Positions 15,215 through 23,348 of a stretch of DNA of 64,000 nt are shown piece by piece. The notes beneath the pieces were generated by a model. That model was not told where the DNA came from and searched no databases. It saw only the letters and a program-made list of their open reading frames with translations. The DNA comes from Paraburkholderia sp. Its GTDB lineage: Bacteria; Pseudomonadota; Gammaproteobacteria; Burkholderiales; Burkholderiaceae. The translations under genes were made by a program, and so were the position numbers. The stretch is from positions 62,001 to 126,000 of the forward strand of contig NZ_SCRP01000010.1 in NCBI RefSeq assembly GCF_004298475.1. The letters run 5' to 3'. The number at the start of each line of letters is the position of its first letter. The stretch's first letter is position 1.

Positions 15215-16825
15215 TCACGCAGCGCGCAGCGGCTGATCCGGCAAATCGACGAAGAATGTCGAGCCCGCGCCTTCCGTCGATTCCACCCAGATCCGTCCGC
15301 CATGGCGCTCGGCAATGCGGCGCGCGAGCGCGAGGCCGATGCCCGGCCCGCCGGAGTCGTCGCCGTGCAGGCGCTGAAATGCGTGAAAGAGTTTCGGCAC
15401 GTAGGCTGACGGAATACCGACGCCATTGTCGCGCACATAGTAGGTTCGTGTGTGCGCCCGCGCGCCCTGCGGCGCATTATCGGCTTGCGCTGCGGCATCG
15501 AGCACGCCGATCTCGATACGGCCAGGCCGCGCCGGATCGAGGTGGCGCACCGCGTTGCCGATCAGGTTGCTGAAGATCTGTTCGAGCGCACCCGGATCGC
15601 CCCAGGCAGGCGGCAGATCCCGCGCGTCGATGCGCGCGGTGTCGGGCAGCGCCCCGGCCGCTGCGCGGGCGCGCTCGACAAGCCGGCCCATGTTCACACG
15701 CTGCCAGCGGTATTCGAGCCGGCCCGCGCGCGAGATGCGCAACAGCGCGTCGATGATCGCCGCCGCGCGCGCGACCGCCTGGCGCAGGAATTGCAACGAT
15801 TCGTTGACCTCGCCGTCGAGCAGTTCGGTCATCGGGCGATGCTCCGTTTCCGGCAGCCCCGCCGATTCGATCTGCACGCGCAGCTCGTCGCACGAAACCT
15901 GCAGCTCCTTCGAAAAACCCTGCAGGTTCACGAGCGGCGAGCGCAGATCGTGCGACACGCTGTAGATGAACATCTCGTTGTCCTGGGTCTCCTGGCGCAG
16001 ATGTTCGTTCGCGCCCGCGAGATCGGCCGCGCGCGCTTCGAGTTGCCGCTTGAGCGCGGCCTGCTCGCGATCGGCCAGACGCAGGCGCGCGCTCGTATGA
16101 TGCAGCACGGCATCGAGCGCGGCGATTTCGTCATTGCCCGAGAGCGCCGGTGCGAGCCGCACGCCGTTGCCGAGCCGCTCTGCGTTGTCGCGAAGCGCAG
16201 CGAGCCGCACGCCCACGTTGCGCGCGAACACGATGGCGGTCACGGCCCAGATCAGCATCGAGCCCACCACGGCGACAATCAGCGCGGCCTGCTGACGCAC
16301 ACGCGTCATGCTCGACGAGGCGCTGCGCAACGCATCGAGCCGCGTCTCCTCGTCGATGAATTCCTTCAGTTCGTCGCGCACGGTCTCGATCTCGGGCGGC
16401 ATCGCCGCGCCCGCCGTGCGCGCCCACGCGATGCTGCGGCCCGCACGCAATGCGTCGGCGACGTCGGCCGCCTGCGCGCGCCACGCGTAGGCAGCCGCAC
16501 GCATGTGATCGACGCGCGCGAGTTGCGCCGGGTTGTCGGCAACCATGCGCGAGAGCAACGCGATACGGTCGGCAAATTCGGTCCAGACCGCATGGCGGTC
16601 GATGAAAGACGGATCGCCGAGCACGATGCCCGTTCGCACGCGCGCCGATTCGCGCAGGAGCGGATCGACGAGACTCGATGCCTGCCACAGAATCTGCTTG
16701 CTGCTCTGCGCGCTGCGCGCCGCGACTGATGCGGCCTCCTGCGTATTGAACACGGCCGCGAGCAGCGCCAGTTCGATGACGCTCGGAATCGCGATCAACA
16801 GCAGCCCTTTCGTGAAGAGTTTCAT
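15215..16825 (-). CDS. Membrane sensor histidine kinase of the phytochrome-kinase type
   Basis: A 536-residue sensor. The start MKLFTKGLLLIAIPSVIEL at 16825 begins a membrane helix; the longer frame upstream carries no conserved sequence. A periplasmic helical domain of about 150 residues (CHASE3-like by pattern, not verified) precedes a second membrane segment near 185-205 and a HAMP-like and coiled-coil linker. HisKA has His292 in YSVSHDLRSPLVNLQGF, the form found in bacteriophytochrome-like kinases, and the HATPase ends with GGPGIGLALARRIAERHGG. It heads the cluster with the single receiver and the hybrid kinase. Confidence 0.87.
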   Translation of the reverse strand: MKLFTKGLLLIAIPSVIELALLAAVFNTQEAASVAARSAQSSKQILWQASSLVDPLLRESARVRTGIVLGDPSFIDRHAVWTEFADRIALLSRMVADNPAQLARVDHMRAAAYAWRAQAADVADALRAGRSIAWARTAGAAMPPEIETVRDELKEFIDEETRLDALRSASSSMTRVRQQAALIVAVVGSMLIWAVTAIVFARNVGVRLAALRDNAERLGNGVRLAPALSGNDEIAALDAVLHHTSARLRLADREQAALKRQLEARAADLAGANEHLRQETQDNEMFIYSVSHDLRSPLVNLQGFSKELQVSCDELRVQIESAGLPETEHRPMTELLDGEVNESLQFLRQAVARAAAIIDALLRISRAGRLEYRWQRVNMGRLVERARAAAGALPDTARIDARDLPPAWGDPGALEQIFSNLIGNAVRHLDPARPGRIEIGVLDAAAQADNAPQGARAHTRTYYVRDNGVGIPSAYVPKLFHAFQRLHGDDSGGPGIGLALARRIAERHGGRIWVESTEGAGSTFFVDLPDQPLRAA

Positions 16826-17307
16826 GGCGTGTGTGGCGCGCTTCTGGCTACTAATGAGCGGATCCGGCCGGCGCAGCACTTGCCGCGCAGCACTTGCCGT
16901 ACTGGACCCCACATCGGGCTCCGCGACGCGGGATGGCCGCAGACGCCAGAACCGGGACATTATCGGCGTGAAATTATTGGATGACAACGGACGCCGCACA
17001 GCTTCGGGAGCGTCTGGAACCGCACGTTTTTTAAAGGCGATTTCGACACACTGCGCGCGCATGCAGGTCTATTATTGAGACGGAGATGGCAAAAAACTGC
17101 GAAACAAAGAGCGCCGGGATACTTACATGAGCGCGGCAAGCGGTCCGGCATGGCTTTTGCGGAAGCAATGAGGGTTTCGGCTGAGTTCGAATCCTCGTGA
17201 ATCCTGCAGAACCCTATGCTATAAAGGATCGACGTGCGGCGCGCAAATCCGGGAGTGGTCGCATGGGACAGCTGCGCGATTTGCAATCCTTTTTCAGGCG
17301 AGTTTTT
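16826..17307. other. Divergent promoter region of the sensor kinase and the 17308 gene
   Basis: About 480 bases with no supportable gene. Overlapping frames on both strands are open but show no recognisable protein. The region from 16960 to 17200 is less GC-rich than its flanks and should contain both divergent promoters. I found no convincing -35/-10 pair. Confidence 0.4.
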
Positions 17308-17760
17308 ATGTCCTTCCCGAAAAGGCGTAAACGCATCAAGGCTGACGGCGACGAATCGTTTCTCGCCGTGCTCAGCCACTTCAAACCGTTCGGTCAACTC
17401 GACACCAAAATCGCACGCGCCCGCGCGCAAGACGAGCCGGTGCTCTATGCGCATGTCCTGCCGGGGCTCGATGTTCTGCTCTGCAGCGTGCGCGGCGCAC
17501 AGCCGCCTTATCCCGGGACGAGCGAATTGCGGCGCCGCTGCATCGAGTTCATTGCGCATGCACTCGAACAGCCCATCGAAGGGCTGGAGAACGGCGGCTA
17601 CTGGTACGAGGCCGACGGCTTCGGCTTTCTCGTGTTCGCGAGCCGCGCGCGCAGCCGGATCCTCCCCGAGTTCGGCGCAGGGCGCCCGGATGTTGTCTCG
17701 CGGCGCGTGACACGCCGCCAGGACGCGGCCGGCGACGCCACGCCGCGCTCGCTGCGCTAA
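17308..17760 (+). CDS. Conserved-looking hypothetical protein, 150 residues
   Basis: The start is placed at the ATG at 17308 behind CAGGCGAG; an upstream in-frame codon at 17197 would add 37 unconserved residues. The protein begins with a basic stretch (MSFPKRRKRIKADGDES) and then has a globular, mixed alpha/beta-looking body with VLYAHVLPGLDVLLCSVRG and a Tyr/Trp-rich turn (GGYWYEADGFGFLVFAS), ending in a basic disordered tail. No signal peptide or membrane segment. Third positions are strongly G/C, so it is very likely coding. I do not recognise the family. It converges on the AsmA gene, with a hairpin in the 24-base gap. Confidence 0.6.
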   Translation: MSFPKRRKRIKADGDESFLAVLSHFKPFGQLDTKIARARAQDEPVLYAHVLPGLDVLLCSVRGAQPPYPGTSELRRRCIEFIAHALEQPIEGLENGGYWYEADGFGFLVFASRARSRILPEFGAGRPDVVSRRVTRRQDAAGDATPRSLR

Positions 17761-17766
17761 CTCCGC

Positions 17767-17795
17767 TGACGCGCCACGGGCGCGTCAGTTTCCTT
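17767..17795 (+). terminator. Hairpin at the convergent gene ends
   Basis: TGACGCGCC pairs with GGCGCGTCA around ACG, followed on the plus strand by GTTTCCTTTG. The right arm contains the stop codon of the minus-strand AsmA gene. The T-tract is weak, so termination is likely but not certain. Confidence 0.5.
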
Positions 17796-20313
17796 TGTAG
17801 AGACTCGACCAGCCCATCTGCGGCGCGGCAGTTCCCTGCGCGCTGCCGCCGTTGCCGCCGCTGCCGCCGTTGCTGCCTTTGCTGCTGTTACCGCTCTTGC
17901 TGCTGTTTCCACTCGTCCCGGCTGAGCCTGCGCGGCTCGCCGCCGGAAGTGCATTGCCCGGGCTCGCGCGCATCTTCTGTCCTGGCGGCGGCGCGATCGG
18001 ACGCTTGCGCAGTTGCGCGAAAAGTTCGTCGCACGGCAGCGGCTGATTCTTGCTCGGCGCGATGAGCGGAATGAGCGCAGCGAGCGGATTGATGATGCCA
18101 AGCCCGATCATCGCCCCGCCGCGCAGCGCGAGCGCCGCCGCATCCACACCGACGCGAGGATTCTTGAACGTCCCCTTCACATACAGCGGCGAGCGCAGCG
18201 AGAACACGCGAAAACCCTTCGTATGCGGATGGATGCGCAGATCCAGCGATTCGTCGCGCAGATCGATCGGGCCGTCGATGTCGATCACGGCGTCGTCGGT
18301 GTCGAGTGCGAATACGCGCGGGTTGAGCACACCATTGGTCGCGACGAAATCGGCGGCGGCGCAGTTGATATTCACATCGCGGTTGCCGAACATCTTCTCG
18401 TAGACGACGTTGGCCACATTCAGCCCCGCCGCCTCCATCAGCAGGCGGCTGATCGTGCCCTGCGTGACGAGCCCCTTCACTTCGCCATTCGAAGTCGCCG
18501 CGAGCGACGCGGGCGAGTTGCCCGTGGCCGAGAGCGATGCGTCGCCGTTCACCTCGCCGAGCGCGGACTGCATCGTCTTGAAGTTCGGGAACAGCTGCTT
18601 GAGCTTCAGATGCCGCGCTTGCGCCGTGCCGCGCGCCTTGAGCGGCGTACCGCTGCCGTCGAGCGTGAGACGCGTGGCGAGCGTGCCGCCCGCCACGCCA
18701 AAGCGCAGCGGATCGAGCGAGAGCACGCCATCGGTCATCACGACGTGCGTGTAGAGCGCCGAGATCGGCAGGCTGCCCTGTTTGACGATGCGCTTGCCCG
18801 TGAATGCAACGTCGGCGTCGATGGCGCGCCAGCGGTCCGTGCGGAACGGTTCGACCGGCAACACGCGATCGGCGGGCTGCTTCACCACGTCGCCGCGCTT
18901 CGCCTTGCTCGCTTTGCTGTCCGCGCCGATGATCGGCGCGAGATCGGAGAACTGCAGCAGGTTCGACGTCAGCTCGCCCTTCAGCAGCGGACGCGGCTCG
19001 CGCTGCACGTAGGTGAGCGTGCCGTTCAGATCGCTGCCGCCCACCCGGCCTGTGAAGTTCTCGTAGCGAAACTCGCTCGCACCCGGATGAAATTGCCCGA
19101 CGAAGCGGCCTTCAGTCGCGTAAGGCGGCGTTTCGGGCAGCGTCACGCCGGTGAGGTTGTAGAGATGCGCCATGCTTTCGCCCTGCAGCCACAGGCGCAA
19201 ATCGACGGCGGCCAGATGCGCGGGATCCGTGAGCGCGCCGACGAGCGCGATATGCATGTCGCCCGCGTGCACGTCCGCCTGCAACGGGAACGGGCGCTTC
19301 GCATCCTGCAGCGCGAGCACGCCGCCGAGCTTGCCGGTGCCCGAAACCGGCGTTTGTTTGTACGTGCCCTTGAGCGTCCAGCCGATGGCGTAGAAAGGTT
19401 CGGCCGCAACTTTATTCGCTGGGACAGCTGGGACAGCCGAAGCCCCGGAAACCGGAGCGGCGCCGGACGCAGTGGCGGCGCTCGCAGCCGCGTTGTCTGC
19501 TTTACCTGCGTTGCCCGCATTCGCGGCGCGTGATGCGCTCGCGCCGCTGGCGGCACTGGCCGCGCTCACTGCAGCCGCACTCGCCGCCGCAGCTTCGGAC
19601 GCCTGCTGCATTTGCGCCTGCTGTGCAAGCCGCTGCGCGCCAGCCTGTCCGATCGTCTTCGCCGATTCGCTGCGCGCGGCCGCTTCCTGCTCCTGCATGA
19701 CTTCACCGAGCGGAATCCCGCGCCCGAGCAGATCGATGGTGAGCTGCACATCGGTCTTCGTCTGCTGATCGTCGAGCGCAACAGTGCCCTTCGCGAACGC
19801 GATGTTGTGCAGATTGAGCTTCCAGGTCGATGGGCCGCTCGACGGTGGCGGATTGAACGTCCAGTTGTTGCGGCCATCGGCGAGCCGCTCGGCGTCGATG
19901 GACGGATTCACGAGATTGATGGCCGGGATCACGATGTCGTGCACGAGCAGCGGCAGGACCATGACCTCAAAATCGATTTCGTCGAGCGTCGCGAAGTGCG
20001 GCGCGCGGGCCCAGGCGGGGTTGGCCACCGCGATTTGCGTAGCCGAGAAGCGCGGCCACGGCACCCACGCGTGCCAGCCCGTTTCGCCGACCGGCGCGCG
20101 CCAGCCGACCTTCAGATCGCCCTGGATCTCGAACGGCCGCCCGATGGCCTCGCTGACCTTCTCGTTGACCCACGGCTTCGCATGATTCCAGTCGAAGTTG
20201 AGGACGAATACTGCGAGCCCCGCGCCGAGGATCGCGACAATCAACACGAGCCATGCGAAGATCCGGGCGAGCGTGCGGCCGACGCCGCGAGCCCCGGATT
20301 GCGGTGACATCAT
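17785..20313 (-). CDS. AsmA family protein
   Basis: An 842-residue inner-membrane-anchored periplasmic protein of the AsmA superfamily, whose members are implicated in outer-membrane assembly and lipid transport between membranes. The start is the ATG at 20313 behind GGGAGTGTGC; an adjacent ATG at 20310 is equally possible. One N-terminal membrane helix (about 15-40, ARIFAWLVLIVAILGAG) precedes the long repetitive beta-rich body with the AsmA-like VNEKVSEAIGRPFEIQGDLKVGW. A roughly 75-residue Ala/Ser/Gly-rich low-complexity stretch (about 223-298) interrupts the N-terminal third, and a Gly/Ser/Asn-rich tail precedes the C-terminus. It is divergent from fetA. Confidence 0.85.
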   Translation of the reverse strand: MMSPQSGARGVGRTLARIFAWLVLIVAILGAGLAVFVLNFDWNHAKPWVNEKVSEAIGRPFEIQGDLKVGWRAPVGETGWHAWVPWPRFSATQIAVANPAWARAPHFATLDEIDFEVMVLPLLVHDIVIPAINLVNPSIDAERLADGRNNWTFNPPPSSGPSTWKLNLHNIAFAKGTVALDDQQTKTDVQLTIDLLGRGIPLGEVMQEQEAAARSESAKTIGQAGAQRLAQQAQMQQASEAAAASAAAVSAASAASGASASRAANAGNAGKADNAAASAATASGAAPVSGASAVPAVPANKVAAEPFYAIGWTLKGTYKQTPVSGTGKLGGVLALQDAKRPFPLQADVHAGDMHIALVGALTDPAHLAAVDLRLWLQGESMAHLYNLTGVTLPETPPYATEGRFVGQFHPGASEFRYENFTGRVGGSDLNGTLTYVQREPRPLLKGELTSNLLQFSDLAPIIGADSKASKAKRGDVVKQPADRVLPVEPFRTDRWRAIDADVAFTGKRIVKQGSLPISALYTHVVMTDGVLSLDPLRFGVAGGTLATRLTLDGSGTPLKARGTAQARHLKLKQLFPNFKTMQSALGEVNGDASLSATGNSPASLAATSNGEVKGLVTQGTISRLLMEAAGLNVANVVYEKMFGNRDVNINCAAADFVATNGVLNPRVFALDTDDAVIDIDGPIDLRDESLDLRIHPHTKGFRVFSLRSPLYVKGTFKNPRVGVDAAALALRGGAMIGLGIINPLAALIPLIAPSKNQPLPCDELFAQLRKRPIAPPPGQKMRASPGNALPAASRAGSAGTSGNSSKSGNSSKGSNGGSGGNGGSAQGTAAPQMGWSSLYKGN

Positions 20314-20438
20314 GCACACTCCCTGATTTTCCCGCTGTTTTCTTCAACCGTTCCTGAAGCAGCGAACGTGCCTGCCCGCCTGCGCCGGCGTTCGCCATCG
20401 TGCTGCGTCACGTTACACGTTTTGTCTGCAATCATTCG

Positions 20439-21215
20439 ATGACAAGCCCGATTTATTCCCGCCGGCCGGACGTAAGCGACGGCGCCCGCCGCACGCCGCT
20501 CGTCGAGGCCCGCCAGATTACACGACATGACCCGCAGCGCGGTTTGACGCTGCTGCAGCCGACGGATTTCGCACTGTGCGCAGGCGAGCGCGCCGCGCTG
20601 ACTGGTCCGTCGGGCTCGGGTAAAAGCGTGTTCCTGCGCGCGCTCGCGCTGCTCGATCCGCTCGACGCGGGCACGGTGCTCTGGAACGGCGAGCCGGTCG
20701 CGCGCACGGGCATTCCGCGTTTTCGCCGGCATATCGCCTATCTGCGGCAACGGCCTGCACTGCTCGACGGCACGGTCGAGGACAACCTGCGTTATCCGTA
20801 TTCGCTCGCGGTCTATCGTGATGTCCGGTTCGACGCTGCATGCGCGGAGAAGCTCTTTGCAGCGGCCGGACGCGGCGCGGATTTTCTCGCGCGGCCCGCG
20901 TCGGAACTGTCGGGTGGCGAGGCGCAGATCGTCGCACTCGTGCGCGTGCTGCAACTCGATCCCGATGTCCTCCTGCTCGACGAGCCCACCGCCTCGCTCG
21001 ATCCCGATTCGGCGCGCGCGGTCGAAGCGCTCGTCGGCGGCTGGTTCGAGCGCAATCCGGATCGACGCGCAACCGTGTGGGTGTCGCACGATCTCGCCCA
21101 GGCCGCGCGTGTTGCAAACCGCAGACTCGGCATGCATGCCGGCGTGCTCACGGCAACGGCCGATACCGCGCAGTCCGTCGCCCCGACCGCTCCCGCCACC
21201 GGAGCCTCGCGATGA
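20439..21215 (+). CDS. fetA: Iron-export ABC transporter ATP-binding protein FetA
   Basis: A 258-residue ABC ATPase. Walker A GPSGSGKS, Q-loop YLRQRP, signature LSGGEAQ, Walker B VLLLDEPTA and the H-loop in WVSHDLAQ are complete. The start MTSPIYSRRP at 20439 gives an N-terminal extension of about 15 residues. The stop overlaps the fetB start by ATGA, so the two are translationally coupled. The FetA/FetB pair (YbbL/YbbM in E. coli) has been linked to iron export and resistance to oxidative stress; the exported substrate here is assumed by family. Confidence 0.88.
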   Translation: MTSPIYSRRPDVSDGARRTPLVEARQITRHDPQRGLTLLQPTDFALCAGERAALTGPSGSGKSVFLRALALLDPLDAGTVLWNGEPVARTGIPRFRRHIAYLRQRPALLDGTVEDNLRYPYSLAVYRDVRFDAACAEKLFAAAGRGADFLARPASELSGGEAQIVALVRVLQLDPDVLLLDEPTASLDPDSARAVEALVGGWFERNPDRRATVWVSHDLAQAARVANRRLGMHAGVLTATADTAQSVAPTAPATGASR

Positions 21216-22036
21216 ATTCCGTCCTCCAGAACCTCGGCCTCGGCGACGTCGCCATCGCGGCGCTGCTCGTGCTCGTCAACGGCGCGGTGTCGGTCCTGCT
21301 CAAGCTCGACCTCGAACGCAAGCTCGCCTGGGCTGCCGCGCGCACGGTTGTGCAGTTGCTCGCGATCGGCTATGTGCTGGGCTGGGTCTTCTCGTACGCC
21401 CGCTGGTATGTCGTGCTGCCGCTCATGGCGCTGATGACGCTGATCGCCGGTATCGCCAGCTCGCAGCGCGGTGCGCGCACGTATGCGGGCCAACGCGCCG
21501 ATAGCGTCGTGTCGATCTGGGTCAGTGCTTGGCTCGTCGCAGCGGTGGGCCTGTTCGCCGTGATCCGTATCCGGCCCTGGTACGAACCGCAGTACGCGAT
21601 CCCGATCCTCGGCATGATTCTCGGCAATACGCTTACGGGTGTGTCGCTCGGCGTCGAGCGCATGACGCAGGAACTCACGGCGCGGCGCGACCGCGTGGAC
21701 AGCGCGCTCGCGCTCGGCGCCACGCGCTGGGAAGCCGCTCAGGCTCCCGCGCGCGAGGCGGTGCGCGCGGGCATGATCCCGACGCTCAACCAGATGGCCG
21801 TCGTGGGCGTGGTCAGCCTGCCCGGCATGATGACGGGCCAGGTGCTTGCGGGGCAGTCGCCGCTGCAAGCCGTGCGCTACCAGATCGTGATCATGTTCCT
21901 GATTGCCGCGGCATCGGCGCTCGGCACGGTCGGCGCCGTGCTGCTCGCGTACCGGCGCGTTTTCTCGCCCGAGCACCGCTTTCTCGCGTCGCGGCTCGTC
22001 GAGCGTCCTGCGAGCGCGAAAAAGCGGGCTGCCTGA
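21212..22036 (+). CDS. fetB: Iron-export ABC transporter permease FetB
   Basis: A 274-residue integral membrane permease of the UPF0014 (FetB/YbbM) family. About seven hydrophobic segments are seen, with the family motifs RTVVQLLAIGYVLGWVF, ILGMILGNTLTGVSLGVER and the coupling region LGATRWEAAQAPAREAVRAGMIPTLNQMAVVGVVSLPGMMTG (split across residues about 160-210). The start at 21212 overlaps the fetA stop. It works with FetA in the cytoplasmic membrane. Confidence 0.9.
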   Translation: MNSVLQNLGLGDVAIAALLVLVNGAVSVLLKLDLERKLAWAAARTVVQLLAIGYVLGWVFSYARWYVVLPLMALMTLIAGIASSQRGARTYAGQRADSVVSIWVSAWLVAAVGLFAVIRIRPWYEPQYAIPILGMILGNTLTGVSLGVERMTQELTARRDRVDSALALGATRWEAAQAPAREAVRAGMIPTLNQMAVVGVVSLPGMMTGQVLAGQSPLQAVRYQIVIMFLIAAASALGTVGAVLLAYRRVFSPEHRFLASRLVERPASAKKRAA

Positions 22037-22097
22037 CCACGAAAAGACAACTGAAACGTACGACGAGCGCGCGGAAAACGCATCAACAGCAACGCGC

Positions 22098-22658
22098 TCA
22101 GCGCTGGGCGGAAATCGTGACCTGGGTGCCGTCGCTCAGCGTGATCGTCTTCGGCGTGCCGTTGGTCGACATCGTGAAGTGAACGATCTGGCTAAACGAT
22201 TTGACGTCGGGGCACGCGAGCGTCGCCCCGCCGCTCGATACGCTGCGCGTGCCATGCGGCGCCTGCGCCCGGAAGCTCACCTGGACGTTCGCGGTGCCGC
22301 GCGCGTCGACGATCGGCGAGAGGCGCAGCTGCGTCTGCCGCACCACGGCGCCGTTCGCGTCGAGCGGGAGCGTTGCGAGATCGGGGCAGCCTTTCGGCGC
22401 GGCCACTGCGCCGCCGGGCGGCGTCGTGCGCCAGGTGAAGTCGTCGGTGTCGCCCGAGCGCAGCGTGCGCGTTTCCGATGAGTTGCCGAATTGCTTCGAC
22501 GTGACCTTCACCGTGTAGCGAATCGGCCCGTCCGTGGCAGCTTTGGACGTGACCGTGACGGGTGTGGTCGCGAACGCCGGCAACGCGAATGTGCACGACG
22601 CGGCGAAGGCAAAGGAGGCGAGTACCGCGTGAGCGCGGCTTGAGCGACGGCGTAGCAT
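22098..22658 (-). CDS. Exported hypothetical protein, 187 residues
   Basis: The start at 22658 follows CAGGAG at a good distance and begins a clear signal peptide: basic MLRRRSSRAH, then a hydrophobic run ending in ALPAFA. The mature protein is beta-rich, with two spaced cysteines (APKGCPDL and ATLACPDV) that could form a disulfide, and ends in TITLSDGTQVTIS. It resembles a small group of Burkholderiales periplasmic proteins with no assigned function (possibly the DUF6013 group, from memory). It converges on fetB. Confidence 0.68.
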   Translation of the reverse strand: MLRRRSSRAHAVLASFAFAASCTFALPAFATTPVTVTSKAATDGPIRYTVKVTSKQFGNSSETRTLRSGDTDDFTWRTTPPGGAVAAPKGCPDLATLPLDANGAVVRQTQLRLSPIVDARGTANVQVSFRAQAPHGTRSVSSGGATLACPDVKSFSQIVHFTMSTNGTPKTITLSDGTQVTISAQR

Positions 22659-22929
22659 GCGTGATCTCCTGACGGGTGCTGCCGCGCGCCGCCGTTCAAG
22701 GAAGCGCGCCGGTATGAAGCTCATAATTAATGAGCGGATGATCCGTTCCTTTAGTCTAGCGCGCCGCGCAGGCGCGTGCTTCGAGTGCAAGCACTTTACA
22801 GACCAGGTGTTATCCCGCTTGCCACGCTCCGGATTTTAGGGGTGCAATTATCAGACCAATCGATGCAGGCGCAACGAGCGGAGCAAACCGCGGCCAGGTG
22901 AACCTGCCCCGCCCGAGGCCGCCTGCGCC

Positions 22930-23345
22930 TCAGAACCCGCTCAGCACGAGCTTGCCGATCGCACGGCCTGCTTCCAGCAACGCGTGCGCGCGCCGCAGGT
23001 TTTCCGCGTTGATCGGTCCGAGCACTTCGCCGACCGTCGTGCGCAACGTCCCCGCATCGACGAGGCGTGCAATCTCCGTGAGGAGCTTGTGCTGCTCGAT
23101 CATATCGGGCGTGCCGAACATCGAGCGCGTGAACATGAACTCCCAGTGCAGCGCGGCGCTCTTCGCCTTGAGCAGTTCGACCGGCACCGGCTCCCTGTTT
23201 TCGACGATCGTTGCGATGCCGCCCTGCGGTTTGATCGCTTCGGCGGCGGCCGGGAAGTTGGCGTCGGTGTCGTTGAAGATCAGCACGTAGTCGACTGCGG
23301 GGATGCCGAGCGCGACAGTTGCGCTGGGATATCGGCGAAGTGTGT
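22930..23345 (-). pseudogene. 3' remnant of a zinc-type alcohol dehydrogenase gene
   Basis: About 130 codons match the C-terminal part of zinc-binding alcohol dehydrogenase-like proteins: ALGIPAVDYVLIFNDTDANF, AAEAIKPQGGIATIVENREPVPVELLKAKSA, HWEFMFTRSMF and the ending GRAIGKLVLSGF. There is no start, no catalytic domain and no room for one, because the LigD-like gene ends at 23349. The sequence before ALGI appears to continue in another frame as IPAQL, as in the intact family (PAQL-x-ALGI), implying a one-base deletion close to 23315-23325. It is read as a decayed gene left by a deletion or insertion. Confidence 0.75.
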
Positions 23346-23348
23346 GCG

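Noticed and set aside
18013..19533. 506-codon plus-strand frame inside the AsmA gene
   Set aside because: Arginine-rich antisense shadow of the supported gene; no start context and no motif.
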